64,000 nt of DNA from Parascedosporium putredinis. Lineage: Eukaryota > Ascomycota > Sordariomycetes > Microascales > Microascaceae. Below, one piece after another: positions 48,528-60,796 of the stretch (its first letter is position 1; each line of letters starts with the position of its first letter). The position numbers were made by a program, and so were the translations under genes. Location: assembly GCA_949357655.1 (NCBI GenBank), contig CASHTG010000010.1:992001-1056000 (forward strand). Direction: 5' to 3'. The notes beneath the pieces are model-generated. The model was not told the origin of the DNA. It was given only the letters and a program-made list of their open reading frames with translations, and did no database searches.

Positions 48528-51500
48528 ATGGGATCGTGGACGTTAAGAGAAGCACGCTCCCTAAGTCTCACCGAAGAAAACAAGGAGCCCTGCGCCTGAC
48601 TTTGGGTACCTTTGCGACGGGTTAGATATGACGCAGCTCGAGCACGATGACGTTTGCAATAGGAGGGCAGGAAACCGGCGTCGGCCACATTCTCATTGAG
48701 AGGACGCGGCACTGGTTCGTCGTTCGGTCGAATGTGAGGACGTCAACGGCTCGAAAGAGGACGGACCAACTCAGCGTGAGTCTTGGGGTTCTCACCCGTA
48801 GCGTTTATAGGAAGGAGGAAAGGTCGAAAGGCTGAGAGAGATAGGGGCAGGCCCCGCGAGATGAGGACGGTTCGAGAGGTAATCTTTGGTTTTGGTTTCG
48901 CAACAAACCCGTGCGTGGTAGTCGCGCTGCTGAGGTCGCGAACGGGAGTGGGGTGGCGATGAACCCAGACGGAAGATCAGAGATACTGGCAGAGGCGCTT
49001 TATGCTGGGCGGAAAGAGTTCAAGCGGGGCTTGCAAGCGCAGTTCACAATAAAGGGCTGTCGGATGGGGTGGAGAGAGGAGGTGCAGGGACCGGGTTCCA
49101 ACGACGTCAAGAAGGGAGCAAAGAAAAAAGAAAAAGAAGAAATTCTACATGCTCAGCTCAAGCGAAATGCACTGAGAGAACACTTGGCGCATTGGGTGCT
49201 ATGAAAGCAAGGGCTCCGCTGCATGAATGAGTCTAGATATCCATTAGTTAACGAGAGCCGTCGATGGAATTGCACACATCAATCGCACAAATTGGGTGAA
49301 TGGATGTTGGTGTGATCAAAGGGTGTTTGGATGTGGATTCTCATTTGATTCGAATTCAATGTTTGCTGACTGACCTTGGGAGCACGGTCTGGTCTCCACA
49401 GTAGGTCAGTTCTTGGCGCTGTGGGAAGCTCCAGCTTTGGAGACGAGCTGTCTTGGTGGGGAAGGGGAAGAGCTGGTAATATGGACATAAACCAGAGAGC
49501 AGCACTCGGCCGGGTGGGAGGCTACATCAAATGTAGGGCGTGGCGCATCAACCATCGAAGATGCGCCCATTTCTTTTCTATTCCTTTCACCTACGAACCT
49601 TATTCTTTATTACAATGGAGCCATCCATAGATCCAGCATCAGCAGAAGTGATTCTCTACCGCCTTGCCCTAGCATTGTCTCTGTTGATAGTAAGGGCTTG
49701 ACTATCTCAAAAGTAGCAAGAAGATCAAGAGCAACTCCGAGAGGTACATTGCCTTCGGTGCTGGATGTCAGCAAGAAGAAGGGGGCCCATGCCAATTAAT
49801 CATTGAGCAATACATCGATTCATAGCTATACAATAAACAAACAGCCCTGTGTTGAAGAGAGCCAGACACGGCCCGAGCTTTCCAAAACGGTGTTGGGCTG
49901 CACATATTCCCAGATACGAAATAAATGCACAACCCGCGCTTGATTACAAGTCTTTCCGACTCGACCTAGCTGGATATCGCTGGCGAAACGAAAGCAAGGG
50001 GGAACCAACACCTGATAGTCAGGTCGAGTAATAGTGTTAAGAGAACATGGGGGGGTCAAAGAAAAGAAAAAGCAAGGTGGAGGGAGGGGTTTAGAGTGAA
50101 CATTTCCATCAATATCATTGCGCCTGCTCTAATGAGCTCCGTAATGCAGCTCGATTCGGCCTTAGTTGTCGGTTGAGACAACCTACTTGTAATAATAGTG
50201 TCGAGCCACAAAGAGACCATAGCCTCCAAAGTGATCAATTCATCCATTGGCCGAGGGTCGTTCCAATGCCGACTAGCGTCATCAAATTGGTGGAGCCATG
50301 ATGCGGCCTTCCTCCCCCAGATGTAAGGTTGCTCGACCAGGCTTGGCGTTGAATACTCCCAGCACCATCACGATTCGTGTCAAGTCCCGCGGATCCTCCC
50401 GGGATTGTCCCGGATGCGGTTTCCCGTAGATAGACCACTGAGCGATGGGCAGACAACAAGACCGGGGAACCAACGACTGAAAAAGGCGTGCTTTGCATCG
50501 GATCCAAGACCGAAACAGGTGAACAAGGGATACACTAGGTATTGCTGGGCCAAAAGGGGTGCTTTCCATCCATCCCCCAGTCGCTCCAGAATTTTTTTGC
50601 CTTTGTTGCTTTTCCTTCCAGTTTTAATTGCACTGCGAAACTGTGTGCCGGAGAAAGGACAGAGAGCTCTCGGGGAGTAAGCTGAACCCATGCTTGATTT
50701 GAGCGTCTTGATTAAAGAAGTTTCATGGCTGAGGAGCCCGTCCATTGAGCATCAAGCTGTTGCAACGGTGTCCATAGAGCGTACAAAATCATGGAAGGAT
50801 CAATTGTTCTAGTCCTCCACGAGGATATCTTTCTCCCCAACCCTTGCCGAGTTAACTGTTCCATTGTACAGCGTAGTGTGTACAATAGATGGTATATGCA
50901 TTTAAATCAATGCGCATCAACAACCTCATGCATACGCGGAATAGAGCGATCACCGTCCTTCAAATGTTCCGTCTCGGCATTTGCTAAACGGTAGCCGCTG
51001 GGGCATTTGGCAGTCCATCAAGTCCAACAGGCCGATTAGAACTGGCCAATGATTCAATCCAGCTTATGGACCGAAAAAAGTATACATGTCCCAAGTACAC
51101 TTGAGAATATTACGTCACAACTACGTTCAGGAGAGTGACAACCACAACCTCGGTCCAGCCCACAGCTGTGAACTGTGAACGACCTTGCGCACCAGGGAAA
51201 GCTCGCCGGCCATAATACGTCTGGTGCAACCCATTCAAAGATCCTGACCCTCTATCCTCAACTTCGCCCCCGGCGTGCCAATGTCTTCATTAAGGGACTC
51301 GACCAAAAAGAACAAACAAAATTATAAATCATAAAAATATAGAAAATATAGAAAATATTGAAATCCTCTGTTGAAGGCAGAGGCAGACGAATGAAAGGGG
51401 ATGATGGGGTATGTTATTGGGGGCTTCTTTTTCTTTCCCTGGCCCGACTCGAGCCTTCCGCAGAACCGCGCTCTGTTAATTGAGATTAAAATGACATGTG

Positions 51501-51791
51501 GGCTATTTCAGTCTCGCGAAGACCGTACTGGACTGTGGTCCACTGTGACTTTCCCAGATCAGTCTTTCATTTGACCCCCTCCAGAATGGTCTAAGACGAG
51601 CACACGCTGCAAAATTACGGCCAGCTTGAGGTACACAACACAAGAATCAAATGAATGCGGTTAAGCTGGAGAAAGGCATAAATGAGATATAAAAGTAAAA
51701 GTAGCGTGTTGAGAGAGGCTAACGGGCTCAGCTCAAACATAGGCCCATTCCATGCTCACTGATACCAGTTGCTTGCATCCACAGATGTACA
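48528..51791. other. 3.3-kb intergenic block
   Basis: It lies upstream of the minus-strand Zn2Cys6 gene and downstream of BRL1. No credible frame is seen. The part next to 48.5-49.2 kb is the expected promoter of the Zn2Cys6 gene. The part at 51,300-51,360 is A/T-rich (ATAAAAATATAGAAAATATAG) and sits near the expected BRL1 3' end. Confidence 0.45.
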
Positions 51792-53385
51792 TTAATACCA
51801 TTTATTCGGACTCCGGCTAAGCCTGGCAGGGCTTCCCGCCCTCTCTTCTTTCTTCATGGGGCTTCGCCTGCTGCTCGGCGTCTGAGGTGCCATTAAAGCA
51901 TTGCGCCTGAAGGGTTGGAAAGAACCCTCATCTGAATCCGTTCCCTCGTTGATATCAATTTGATGTCGTCGCGTTCGAGGCGTTTGGGCGTGCATCCACT
52001 GGTTGTATGCTTCGCTGGGCATCGCTGCCGCCCAGGGTATTGAGCCAGCCAGATAGGGTGGAGCGGTCGACGTCGCTGCAGGCTTCGGGTCAGCGCGTAC
52101 CGTGGCTAGGTTATTCGAGATGATGAGCATTATGATAGCCAGAAAGAAGAAGCCCTATGTCAAATCATTAGCAACAGGATCAGGGTGCAGTGTGGCCCCA
52201 AGATGCTACATACCCAAGCCTTAAGATGCATCTCCCTGAGAATTCATTGAGGATCGACGCTACTTCCTTGATTGTATTTCTAACCATGAAGATGGCCTCC
52301 GGATCGTCTGTCATGCAATTCTTCCATTGCTCACAGAGTTCCCTAAGCGCCGGAAGATTCTGTACGCATTGGTTCTCTCGATACTGTTTTGTGCACTCGG
52401 CAATTTTGTTTAGTCTGGCAGCCTGCGCTGCTCGGTTTGCCGTAGTGATATCCGCTGAAACGGCGCTGTAGCCTTTCCAGCCAACGAACATGATAGACCC
52501 TACTAAAATGAGATGCAGAGACAGACGGATAAGCTTATGGGCCTGTTCAGCAAAATCCGGGTTCTGTTGCATGGTGGTAAAAGGCCACCCAGAAGTCCAG
52601 CTGCCTTCCTACTCTTTTTACTACCTCGGCCGCCCACCATGCGCTCCCGCACTATACTGTCCTCAGAGTCAAGGTCAGAGTCATCGACCCAGCCATGCCG
52701 GTTTCGGGAGCTGCCCGAGTCACGATCATAATTGCGCTTCTTGCGCTTCCGAACAAAATCGACAACGCCGTGATCCTTCGTGGGACGTGGAATTTCACCC
52801 CTGCCGGCAGCATGTCGTCTCGGCTGCATACTATTCTTAGCATAGCGGAGGCCTTTGTCAATTCGAGAAGGGGTGATCGTAGCCATGTTTAGGTCGCCTA
52901 TACGATCTATGTCGGGAGTATCGTTTGGAAAGTCGGAGTTCTCTGTGAAGGCGGGGCTGCTCTCCGCCCCCGATGCCTCTGACAAGGCAATATCATCGAA
53001 TGGTCGGCGTGGTGTTGTGAACGCAGGGTTTCTGAATGGTGGTGCCGGCTGCACAACAGGTATCCTCGGAGTGAAGAATGATGAGGAAGGGGCGGACACT
53101 TGGTGTCTAGAGGGTGTAGTTGGAATTTGGGTGTTTGGTAGCGAGCGCTGTGGCGCATGTTTCGCTGGTGATGAAAAAACTAGTCATATGACGCTTTCTA
53201 GGTTAGCAAAGGCAACTTGGGATCTAGTCTGGACCTGGCTTTCCAAAAGCATAGCGAGAAATCAACTGACTGTTGCTATTCTTAGGATTGTTTCGTGCAA
53301 TGTGTGTGAAGGGACTAGTTATGTCAACAGGGCCAGTCCCCTGATATTCCCAATCCATAGGGCTCTCATAAGTTCGGCGGTCCAT
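51792..53385 (-). CDS. BRL1: Nuclear envelope protein Brl1/Brr6 family
   Basis: Inner nuclear membrane protein that assists nuclear pore complex assembly and envelope lipid homeostasis in yeasts. Exons: 53385-53235 (MDRRTYESPMDWEYQGTGPV), 53164-52214, 52154-51792; the introns are 70 and 59 nt, with a GCTAAC branch site in the first. Residues 50-260 are low-complexity and basic near the end (VRKRKKRNYDR). A first membrane segment, LHLILVGSIMFVGW, precedes the lumenal domain with the four family cysteines (CTKQYRENQC, then LCEQWKNC, about residues 308-335). NEFSGEMHLKAW then leads into the second membrane segment GFFFLAIIMLIISNNLA. The tail is S/R/P-rich. Two frame breaks: an A4 run at 52579-52582 (T4 for T5, coding) and CCC at 52234-52236 (G3 for G4, coding). 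The corrected length is 488 residues. Confidence 0.92.
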
Positions 53386-54219
53386 GGCGAATTTCGTGTT
53401 TATCAAGACTAGAAGGATGTCCACTCAGGTTGTTTGCGATGGATGCTGGGAGGACCTGGGCCAAGCACCTAGTCCTAGGAAGCTATAACTCCCCTTGACT
53501 CCCGAAACACAAACAAGAAAATACGGGGTTTTTTGAGTAATGGACGGTTATATGAAGTAAGGTACAGAGACCGAAAATAAGCGTGGGCTGCGTGCTTTGC
53601 AGGGAAAGGTTCTCAGAAGTGGCGATCTCTGAGTGTTGGGGTAAAAAGGTAAAATTGTCGCGAAGGTGATCTCTCTCAATTTCAGTTGTCTTGGGCAACC
53701 AAGATCCGGTAGATTTGCGTGTAAACATTGCGGAGCCCACCTTCGTCGCGCGACGGACGTTGGTGGTGTGCTGTAAACTCAGCCACGTCTGCCAAGAACA
53801 GCCACATCAGCTCATATCTGTTGTCTGCATGTGGCGAAAACTCAACAGGGTCATCAAGAACAAGGTTTTTGGTTCAGGTTCACACATCTGAGGACCAGCC
53901 GCCCTATTATTTCCTCCACCCTTCTCATCTCGCCCAGGTGGAGAAGTAAGCTAGCGCGCTAGAACGGCATCGCACGACTAACCTAGACCTGCCGATGTTC
54001 CTATGTGTCGACACACTTTATTCAATGATTTCATGACGGAACCTCCCAACCTGCATCTTTGATTCTGGACTTCCCCCTGTCAGGAGCCCGTCCCGACTCT
54101 CTCAGCATCGCCATTTTCCTTCAGGCCTCGCTTCCTTAACGTTAATTACCAAGATCGTTCCATGATCAACCCTTGAACCAAGGAAAATTTTCTAGTCGCC
54201 CCTTCCAGACCCGTTCACC
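53386..54219. promoter_or_regulatory. Divergent BRL1/IWS1 promoter region
   Basis: 834 nt between the two start codons, with BRL1 leaving on the minus strand and IWS1 on the plus strand. Both leaders and any shared elements must lie here. The last 200 nt before IWS1 are pyrimidine-rich on the plus strand (CTTTCTCAG.., CCTTCAGGCCTCGCTTCC near 54,120). The short frame at 53483-53740 on the minus strand has no recognisable character. Confidence 0.6.
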
Positions 54220-55693
54220 ATGTCAGAGACCGAATCCCGAGTACATTCCCCTACTCCAGCAGAAGACGGTACTAGATCTCCAGCTCCAGAAAAGATCTCC
54301 GATAAGGGGAGCGAAAGCGCACCTGAAGATGATAGGGATTTGGACCAGCTCTCCGAGATCGATGAAGATCAATTTGAGGATTACGATCCCGAGACAGCCA
54401 ACATTGAAGATCGCCCTGTGGAAATCGACGAGGATATTGCCCGCACACTGAAAGCCGCCCGGCGCCAGCGGACAGATGCTGAGAGACCCCGCAAGGTAAA
54501 GGAAGGGAGGCGTGAGAAGAAGAAGCGTAGTCGCGATGGGGATACAGACGCCGACGGCCAGGATGATGACGCTAGACCACGCAAGTCTCGGCGGAGCGAG
54601 GTTGGTGGCTCACGCCCGATATCGAAGCGTACATCCCCAGAGCCACAGTTGGAGGATGATTCGCACTTGACGCCGGAAGAACGGAGGAGGCGGGCTTTGG
54701 ACCGCGCGCTTGATGCCGCGGTCAAGGGTCCTTCAAGCGGAAGAAGAAGAAGGATGAAGCCGTATGAACTACCCCACCCTTGATCCCAACTCTTTCCCAC
54801 CCGTTCCCATTCGCTAATCTGGCTTCCATTCCAGGATCTGGATGACCCTATTGATGACCAGATTGCCGACCTTGTTGTGAAGATGGAAAGGGCCTGCGAG
54901 GCCGACAATACCGCCCGCGAGGCTGGAAAACCGGCCGTAGAGAAGATGAAGCTTCTTCCTGAAGTCGTATCCATGTTGAATCGCAACAATGCCCAGGAGG
55001 CTGTTCTAGATCCCGATTCGGGGTTTTTGCGCGCTGTGCGCTATTTCCTAGAACCCCTCCATGACGGGAGCCTTCCGCTTATAGCATTCAGCGGGAAATA
55101 TTCAACCATCTTGTTAAACTTCCCATTGAAAAGGACGCGCTCCTAGGAAGTGGACTAGGCAAGGTGGTGTTTTTCTATACCAAATCTAAACGACCCGAAC
55201 CAAACATTAAGCGCATCGCGGAGAAGCTCGTAGGCGATTGGAGTAGGCCCATTCTCAAGAGGACGGATGATTACAAGAAGCGCCACCTCGAGACGCGAAC
55301 CTACGATTACCAGTGAGTACCGAGCTTTACTCACCCCCGCCCCCCTTCTTTCCCCTTCCAATTCTTCTCCTTTTCTATTTGCATCATTTCAAGTTCATCA
55401 TACTGACTAAACCCCTAAGAGCTGCAAAATTTGCCCAGCGCTCCGGTTCATCTCAATTTTCGCTGTCCCAGCGGCCCGTAATCTCTCGAGTGGACGCTGA
55501 ACGCGAGCGCGCGCTGGCACCGGCAATCACTACAAACCGCGCTCGCATCCCTGAAATGCCCCAGAGCTATACCGTAGCTCCCCGCAGTACCTTTGATAAA
55601 GGCTCATCCAGAGCCTTCGAGCATCGCCCCATTGGCTCTAGCGGTATCGAGGCGTTCAGAAAAATGACACAGAAACCGAGGAAGAGGGGTTAA
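54220..55693 (+). CDS. IWS1: Transcription elongation factor IWS1/Spn1
   Basis: Nuclear factor that works with Spt6 and RNA polymerase II in elongation and mRNA processing. Exons: 54220-54761 (CACCATGTCAGAG start context), 54835-55312, 55420-55693; the introns are 73 nt (GTATGA, GCTAATC branch, CAG) and 107 nt (GTGAGT..AAG). The N-terminal 180 residues are charged and disordered (DQLSEIDEDQFEDYDPE; KKKRSRDGD). The structured core (about 182-340) reads DLDDPIDDQIADLVVKME, AREAGKPAVEKMKLLPEV, FFYTKSKRPEPNIKRIAE and WSRPILKRTDDYKKR, which is diagnostic for Spn1. The tail ends SSGIEAFRKMTQKPRKRG. Two single-base losses: near 54730-54733 (before KRKKKKDEA) and at 55075-55076 (between GSLP and AYSIQREIF). 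The corrected length is 431 residues. Confidence 0.96.
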
Positions 55694-56491
55694 AATATGG
55701 ACTAGGGCGCATTCCATCGTGCTCTCCTCCTGGAGCCCACTTTGGGACAGATACACTCAGCGATCTTACGGCTTTCACTCTCAGCTTCTTTTTATTTTCT
55801 TTAGCGAACCACATCCCTATGTCCTTTAGTTTTCTTTCTCCTCTAGGCTGTATGTACTAAGGTGTTCCCGGTGGTATCTCAACCTTTCCTTTTCTACATC
55901 CAGAAGCTTGAAGACCAGCACGAACGGCTCTTAAACTTAGGTCAAGACCCTAGGTTTCAACCTTTAAGCCTCTTCGTTTACAATAGAGATAGCAATGACC
56001 TGGCTTCGGCATGCACTTCGTTCGCCCACCTTACATCACCCCGCTTCAGGCCTCTCTTGGCAATGCGGTTTGCACCTTTGCCTTCACCCCAGCCTCAACC
56101 TAGTATCTAAGTCTAGCCAAGAAATTGCGTAATAGTTGTCTTTTGCCCTCGCTTGATTCAGGTGCGTTGCTAGCGAAGAAGTCGTGTGCCCAAAAGTGGT
56201 ATCTCCCATTTCCCAAAATATTATTGGCGACGGCCCGTGAGATTAGCGGCATCCTTCGTTGTTTGCAACAACTCAGCGCTACGTGGTCCTTAGGCAAACA
56301 AAGCACCCCCATACGTGGCGAAATCAGTAATCAATGCGTTGGGCGAAGGGAAATGCAGGTTAACTGATCATAAGGAAAGGCGTAGAAGAGCAAGCCCATT
56401 CAACACAGCAATAGCCAGAATCTGCGTGGAATGAAATGTATCTATGTTGCCCCAAGCCGACCCGTCTGTCTTAGTTCTAGGCAGCCTTCGT
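55694..56491. other. Convergent intergenic region between IWS1 and the SRPK gene
   Basis: 798 nt between two stop codons. It is expected to hold both 3' UTRs. T-rich sequence TTTTTATTTTCTTTAG near 55,790 is compatible with a 3' end region. No gene is recognised. Confidence 0.5.
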
Positions 56492-58357
56492 TTACCGCGA
56501 CCGCGACTCGGAAGACCACCCCGCAATACCCTCTCCTTTCGTACCAACCCCAAGCCCCTCAACCTTGACACCACGCATGCCAGGAGTGTCATCAAGCCAT
56601 GAGTGGCCGGCCATACCCCCAGCATTAGCGCGTTTGTCTGGCACCAGCTCAAGCATGGGTGTGAGAAAGTCGGCGATTCTCTTCGCCTCGTCCTCGCGAA
56701 AATGATATTTCTCACGGAGAACGTCAGGTAATGCCCAGTGACGTAGGCGGTGTATATTCCTGAGCTCCCCTTCCTATTAAAGATTTCCTGAGACCACTTC
56801 CCTGAAAGGCATAACGATTTGGGAAATGGGCCAAGTAGCTCAATAATCTGTGCAATGTGATCATCGTCTTTACCATACTTAGTTCCAGACTGTGGGTCGA
56901 AGAGGTAATCGCCGGTTATCAACTCAAAGACCTATAACGATGGAAAGACGATTGAGTCAGCTTCCGGACCATTCCACTCCCACCTAAGCCCAATCAACTC
57001 TGGTTTAAATCGTGCCGCTTCCGCAGCTGGACTTACCATCGCCGCCATACTCCAAACGTCAGTGCTAGCACCCCATTTAGCGCCCAGAATTACCTCTGGG
57101 GATCGGTACTGTCGGGTCTGAATATCATTTGTAAAATGGTGATTTACCCAGCAAGCATTGCCTAGATCTGCAATCTTGACACTGATTATGTCGAAGTTGA
57201 GAGTCTCATCCGCTTTTCGCTTCTCACCGGTCGAGGATGCGTTATTCGCTTTGTCGAGGAGATTCCGGACACCTCTCTCGTAAGAAAATCCCTATACGCA
57301 TCTGACGCATTAGAGTGCGCTATGAGATAAGGGGTAGGGTGGAGAAGGGGGAATCGGAAGGGAGAGGAGCGGGTAGCTGCTTACGCTGACTTTTCTCGCT
57401 GTTTCTGCTTCTCATCTACTTCCTTCTCCGGCTTAGGGAGCGAGGTTTACTCGTCGCATTGCCTAAAAAGAAAAAAAGTGCCTTGTCAGTAAGAGGGAGG
57501 GCGAACCGGAGCGCAGCCGCTAAATGTGTGAAGATAACGAGAGCAAGAGAGAGAGAGGGAGAAAAATAAAAATAAAAAGTCGCACCTTCATTCAACATGT
57601 GGTTCAAGCTCCCATGAGGGCTTGGAGAGGGAAATAAGTTATCGCGGCTAAAGCTGGCGTTAAGGGGTGAGGGCAGGGGCTGACTGCCCGTGATAAGTGT
57701 CCGCCTACGGCGGCGTCCATTTCTGTTGTTCTCCTTCTCAGCGCTAGAGTCATTCTTAACAACCCTTTTCACAATTTGCTCAACATCGCCGATCTCGATA
57801 AGCACGTTTTCCGGTTTGAGGTCGGTATGAATGATGCCGCATTCTCTGTGCAAGTAGTCGAGGCCCAGCAGAACCTGCTTGGTAATCTGCTTGACTAGAG
57901 GCATAGGGATGCCTCGGTGGTTCCATTTTTTGATAAGCCCGAGTAGGTTCTCACCTAGGACTTCGAAAACCATACACACATGAGTCCCATTGGGACCGGT
58001 ATGCTCAAACGAGTCTAGCAAGCTGACGACGTGCTTGCGGCCGGGGTGGTTTGGATTGGCCTGAACAATTTTGCTCAAAAGCTTGATCTCATCGATAGCA
58101 GTCTCGGTGTAGTGAGCGGCAGACCTCACAACCTTGAGGGCAACGTGCTTGCCCGTAGAGTTATCTCTTGACAGCCACACGGTAGAAAAGTGTCCCCAAC
58201 CCAATTTTCGCACGACGGTATATTTACCGTCCTTGAAAGTCTCGCCGACGGTTACAGGGTGGTACCCTCCCTTGCAATAATCTTGGGAATCTTCTTCATC
58301 GGCTGTATTTTCGGTGGCATCTTCTGCGGAGGAGACGGAGGTCGGAGAGAGGTTCAT
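56492..58357 (-). CDS. SKY1: SR-protein-specific serine/threonine kinase (SRPK/Sky1/Dsk1 family)
   Basis: Kinase that phosphorylates RS-rich splicing and mRNA-export factors. Exons: 58357-57586, 57462-57385, 57291-57037, 56931-56492; the introns are 123, 93 and 105 nt. The family-typical start YCKGGYHPVTVGETFKDGKY leads into the glycine loop GWGHFSTVWLS, catalytic Lys75 (VALKVV), catalytic loop IIHTDLKPENVLI (Asp179), a spacer of about 140 residues with basic and S/P-rich sequence, then DLG (IADLGNACW, about 327), TRQYRSPEVILGAKWG and DVWSMAAM. The HTDLKPEN and DLG variants are SRPK hallmarks. Three single-base losses: 57436-57438 (RS|PKPEKEVDEKQKQREK), 57258-57259 (VSGIS|LDK) and 56767-56770 (NRKG|ELRNIHRLRHWALPD). 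The corrected length is 515 residues. An alternative first exon from an ATG at 58899 (MGFLKAR) spliced to 58381 is in frame but would need an intron of about 500 nt. Confidence 0.95.
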
Positions 58358-60517
58358 CGCGGCGCCAAGTTGGTGGGACCTAGAGGGATAAGGGCGGCGG
58401 TCAGTGGCCAAAACAATTTGAGAAGTCGTGAAAAGATCAAATGCGGGCGCAGGGTGGGGAAAGAACTCGGAGTAAACTGAAATCAAAAGGAGAAGAAAGA
58501 GAAAGGGCCCAGTGACGTGTGCAAGCAAGAGGGGATGTCTCTGAAATAAGTAGATTTTGACCACGCATAGTAGTTGCGATCGCAAAGTCCCCGAGTGCAC
58601 TAGCATGGGAAGCCTGTCGACTCGGGTGTGGGGATCAGTGAGGCTTGCCCAAGGCAAGGCGGGGAGGGGCAACAAATATGGCAGAGTAAATGTCAGGGCC
58701 ACCGAGCAACTTCGGATAGCCAAAGATGAGAATAGTAGGCGCAGCAACCACCAGCGCTGATGAGGCTTCGTGTATGCTCGCAAGTTCAACAAAAGACATA
58801 ATAATGATAATGAAAAATGAGAAAGCAGCTTGGTGAACTGGGAAAGAGTGCAGGCGAGGATTAGGAGAGATATTGGCACCTTGCTTTGAGGAACCCCATG
58901 GTTGAGGTACTGAGATTTTTAGCTGGTCGCTAGAGCACAATGGAAACGAGCGGGCTGGAGGTAATTAAGTCAAGATGCGAGGTGCTGTTTATTCGGATGA
59001 GGGAAAGGGGAAGGGGGCGGCGTCGGCTGTTGTGGTGGGAGAAAAAGAGGCGGAATGGAGGCGAAATGGGTGGAAGCGAACAATCTCCCCTGAGCCGATG
59101 CCAAAAGGAATACGTGATGCGTGAAGAGGTTTACGGCGGCCCAATGTAAATGCAACGCGATTGAGAAGGGCTCAACTTCTCAGCAGCAAGTCGCGCTGGC
59201 GCTACCAAGGAGGCGAGGTGACGGAGGGGGCGAAGTACAGGGACCAAAAGGCCTGACAACATAAAAAGCGGGCAGAGTCGCGCGGTGAGGTGCGGCAGAG
59301 GGGCAAGGCGGTGAATGGGCAAGGGAGAATCTGTGTGAAGAACTAAATTCCAGAAGGGAAAAAAAGAACAAAGAAGAAAAGAAGAACAAGAGGTAAAAAG
59401 ATAGGCTGCTGAAAATGGAAAACTAACGAGGCGGGGGTGTCAAGAACAACATACAGTGGGGAGACGGACGAGGGACCCCGCGCCCAATATGTATTATAGC
59501 TTTCGTCGATCACCAGCCAAAGTCAAAGAAGGAAGAGTGATGTGATGTGATCCATGGACGCTTGATAAGGGAGCGACAGCGCCGACGTTGGCAGTGCAAT
59601 TCACCTCGAGCCTGGACCCTGATGCACATGCGCTTCCCCGTCCATGGTGCAGGGCAGACTTTGGCTGCAGCTGGCTTACTTGGCAAGCCGATGACGAGCC
59701 CCTGAAACATCCCCAAGCAGCTGAACTCGTTGCATGGACAAACCTCGCACAGCTGTTTAGAGCGCGAAGCCCGCACTTGAAAGTCGCCAACATCATTCCA
59801 GCCAGAGGGAAAGAGCAGGGCCATATCCTCATCTCTCTCATCTACGCTCTCAGTGAAGCGCAGCGCCTTGCCGAACCCGAGCTCGCTTGCACCATCTTAG
59901 AGTTTGCTAGTCCGCTATTGCCCACTCGAGGCAATGTTGAGCTTATTAGGGGCCACAAGAACTCGTCCAGGAGGGAAAACCCTTAGAAAAGTAAACTGGA
60001 ATGGCCGGTGGTGTCCTTGGAACAAGAGAAACGGGAAAGGGAAGAAGAAAAGAAAGAGAAGAAAAAAGAGGTGTGGCACATCTGCTGGCCCCTGCTGATG
60101 TGAAAAGTGGCTCATCCTCTGGCCACGCCTGACACCACCAGTTTTTGGTTCAAGGACCACGATGTGAGGGTGGCACTCGCCGCGTGAACTGACGCATCCC
60201 GCATGAACCTGTCACTCGCCATTTGCTTCCCAGCTTTTTTCTTCTTTTTTCTTCTTTTTTTCTTCTTTTTCTTCCCTTTTTTTTGTTGTTTGGAGAACCG
60301 ATAGAGCTCTCACACCATGAAAACAGGATCACGCGCCACTAGAGATAGCCGCATAATCATATAGTGACATATTTGTGTAATGATATCAAGGGTGGCAGTC
60401 CGAGGCGAAGATCGAAACACCACAGGCATGGCCACACGACTACACTGGTAGCGCAGTGGGGAAGGTCGGGAGGCAAAGAGGCGCGAGAAGAGAAAATCAA
60501 GGCTCAAATAGATAGAC
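58358..60517. other. 2.2-kb intergenic block upstream of the SRPK gene
   Basis: It holds the expected SRPK promoter and leader. On the minus strand there are CT-rich tracts at 58,990-59,070 and 59,340-59,395, and an acceptor-like CCCTCTAG just before 58,381 that hints at a 5' intron. A pyrimidine tract at 60,234-60,292 (TTTTTTCTTC repeats) is the other notable feature. No gene is recognised. Confidence 0.45.
60234..60292 (+). repeat. TTTTTTCTTC pyrimidine repeat
   Basis: Four imperfect copies of TTTTTTCTTC followed by CCC(T)8. It is simple sequence in the intergenic region. Confidence 0.8.
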
Positions 60518-60796
60518 CTACTCTGATGGTGCCTCGGTGGTGATGATAGGCTTCAGCGCATCCTTTTTCCTCTTCTTAGCCATCGCGGCTGCTGCGGCGG
60601 TGCCGGCAGAGTTCCCGTTTGAACCACCCGGACCTAAAGGCGACGGCTTGTGAACCGCGCTAGGATTGTCGTGTTGTGTTCCGTTCATCATCGCTATTGC
60701 TGCGAAAACTTACTTTTGAGACGACGTATATCCTGCCCGTACTACCCACTTGCCGTTATGGACAAGGATCAATTTGGGAGCAAAGTGTTGCTCCTT
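60518..60796 (-). CDS. Unidentified spliced gene, 3' portion
   Basis: Two linked coding-like pieces on the minus strand. An internal exon at 60796-60714 reads KEQHFAPKLILVHNGKWVVR, then AGYTSSQ. It ends at a perfect GTAAGT donor; a 54-nt intron ending CCTAG follows, and the last exon 60659-60518 continues in frame as NAVHKPSPLGPGGSNGNSAG, a short alanine run, a lysine/arginine-rich motif (MAKKRKKDALKPIITTE) and a stop. The upstream acceptor is CTTAG at 60,797. Sequence up to an ATG at 61128 (MLPSLSNQPHDRLAPYL) may contain further exons, but their frames do not connect without assuming indels. The basic C-terminal motif could be a nuclear localisation signal. I do not recognise the family. A minimal alternative is a 57-codon frame from an ATG at 60691. 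Confidence 0.4.

Noticed and set aside
58358..58879. Upstream extension of the SRPK reading frame
   Set aside because: The extra 174 residues are hydrophobic low-complexity sequence, atypical for the family, and a splice acceptor lies just before 58,381. More likely leader or 5' intron.
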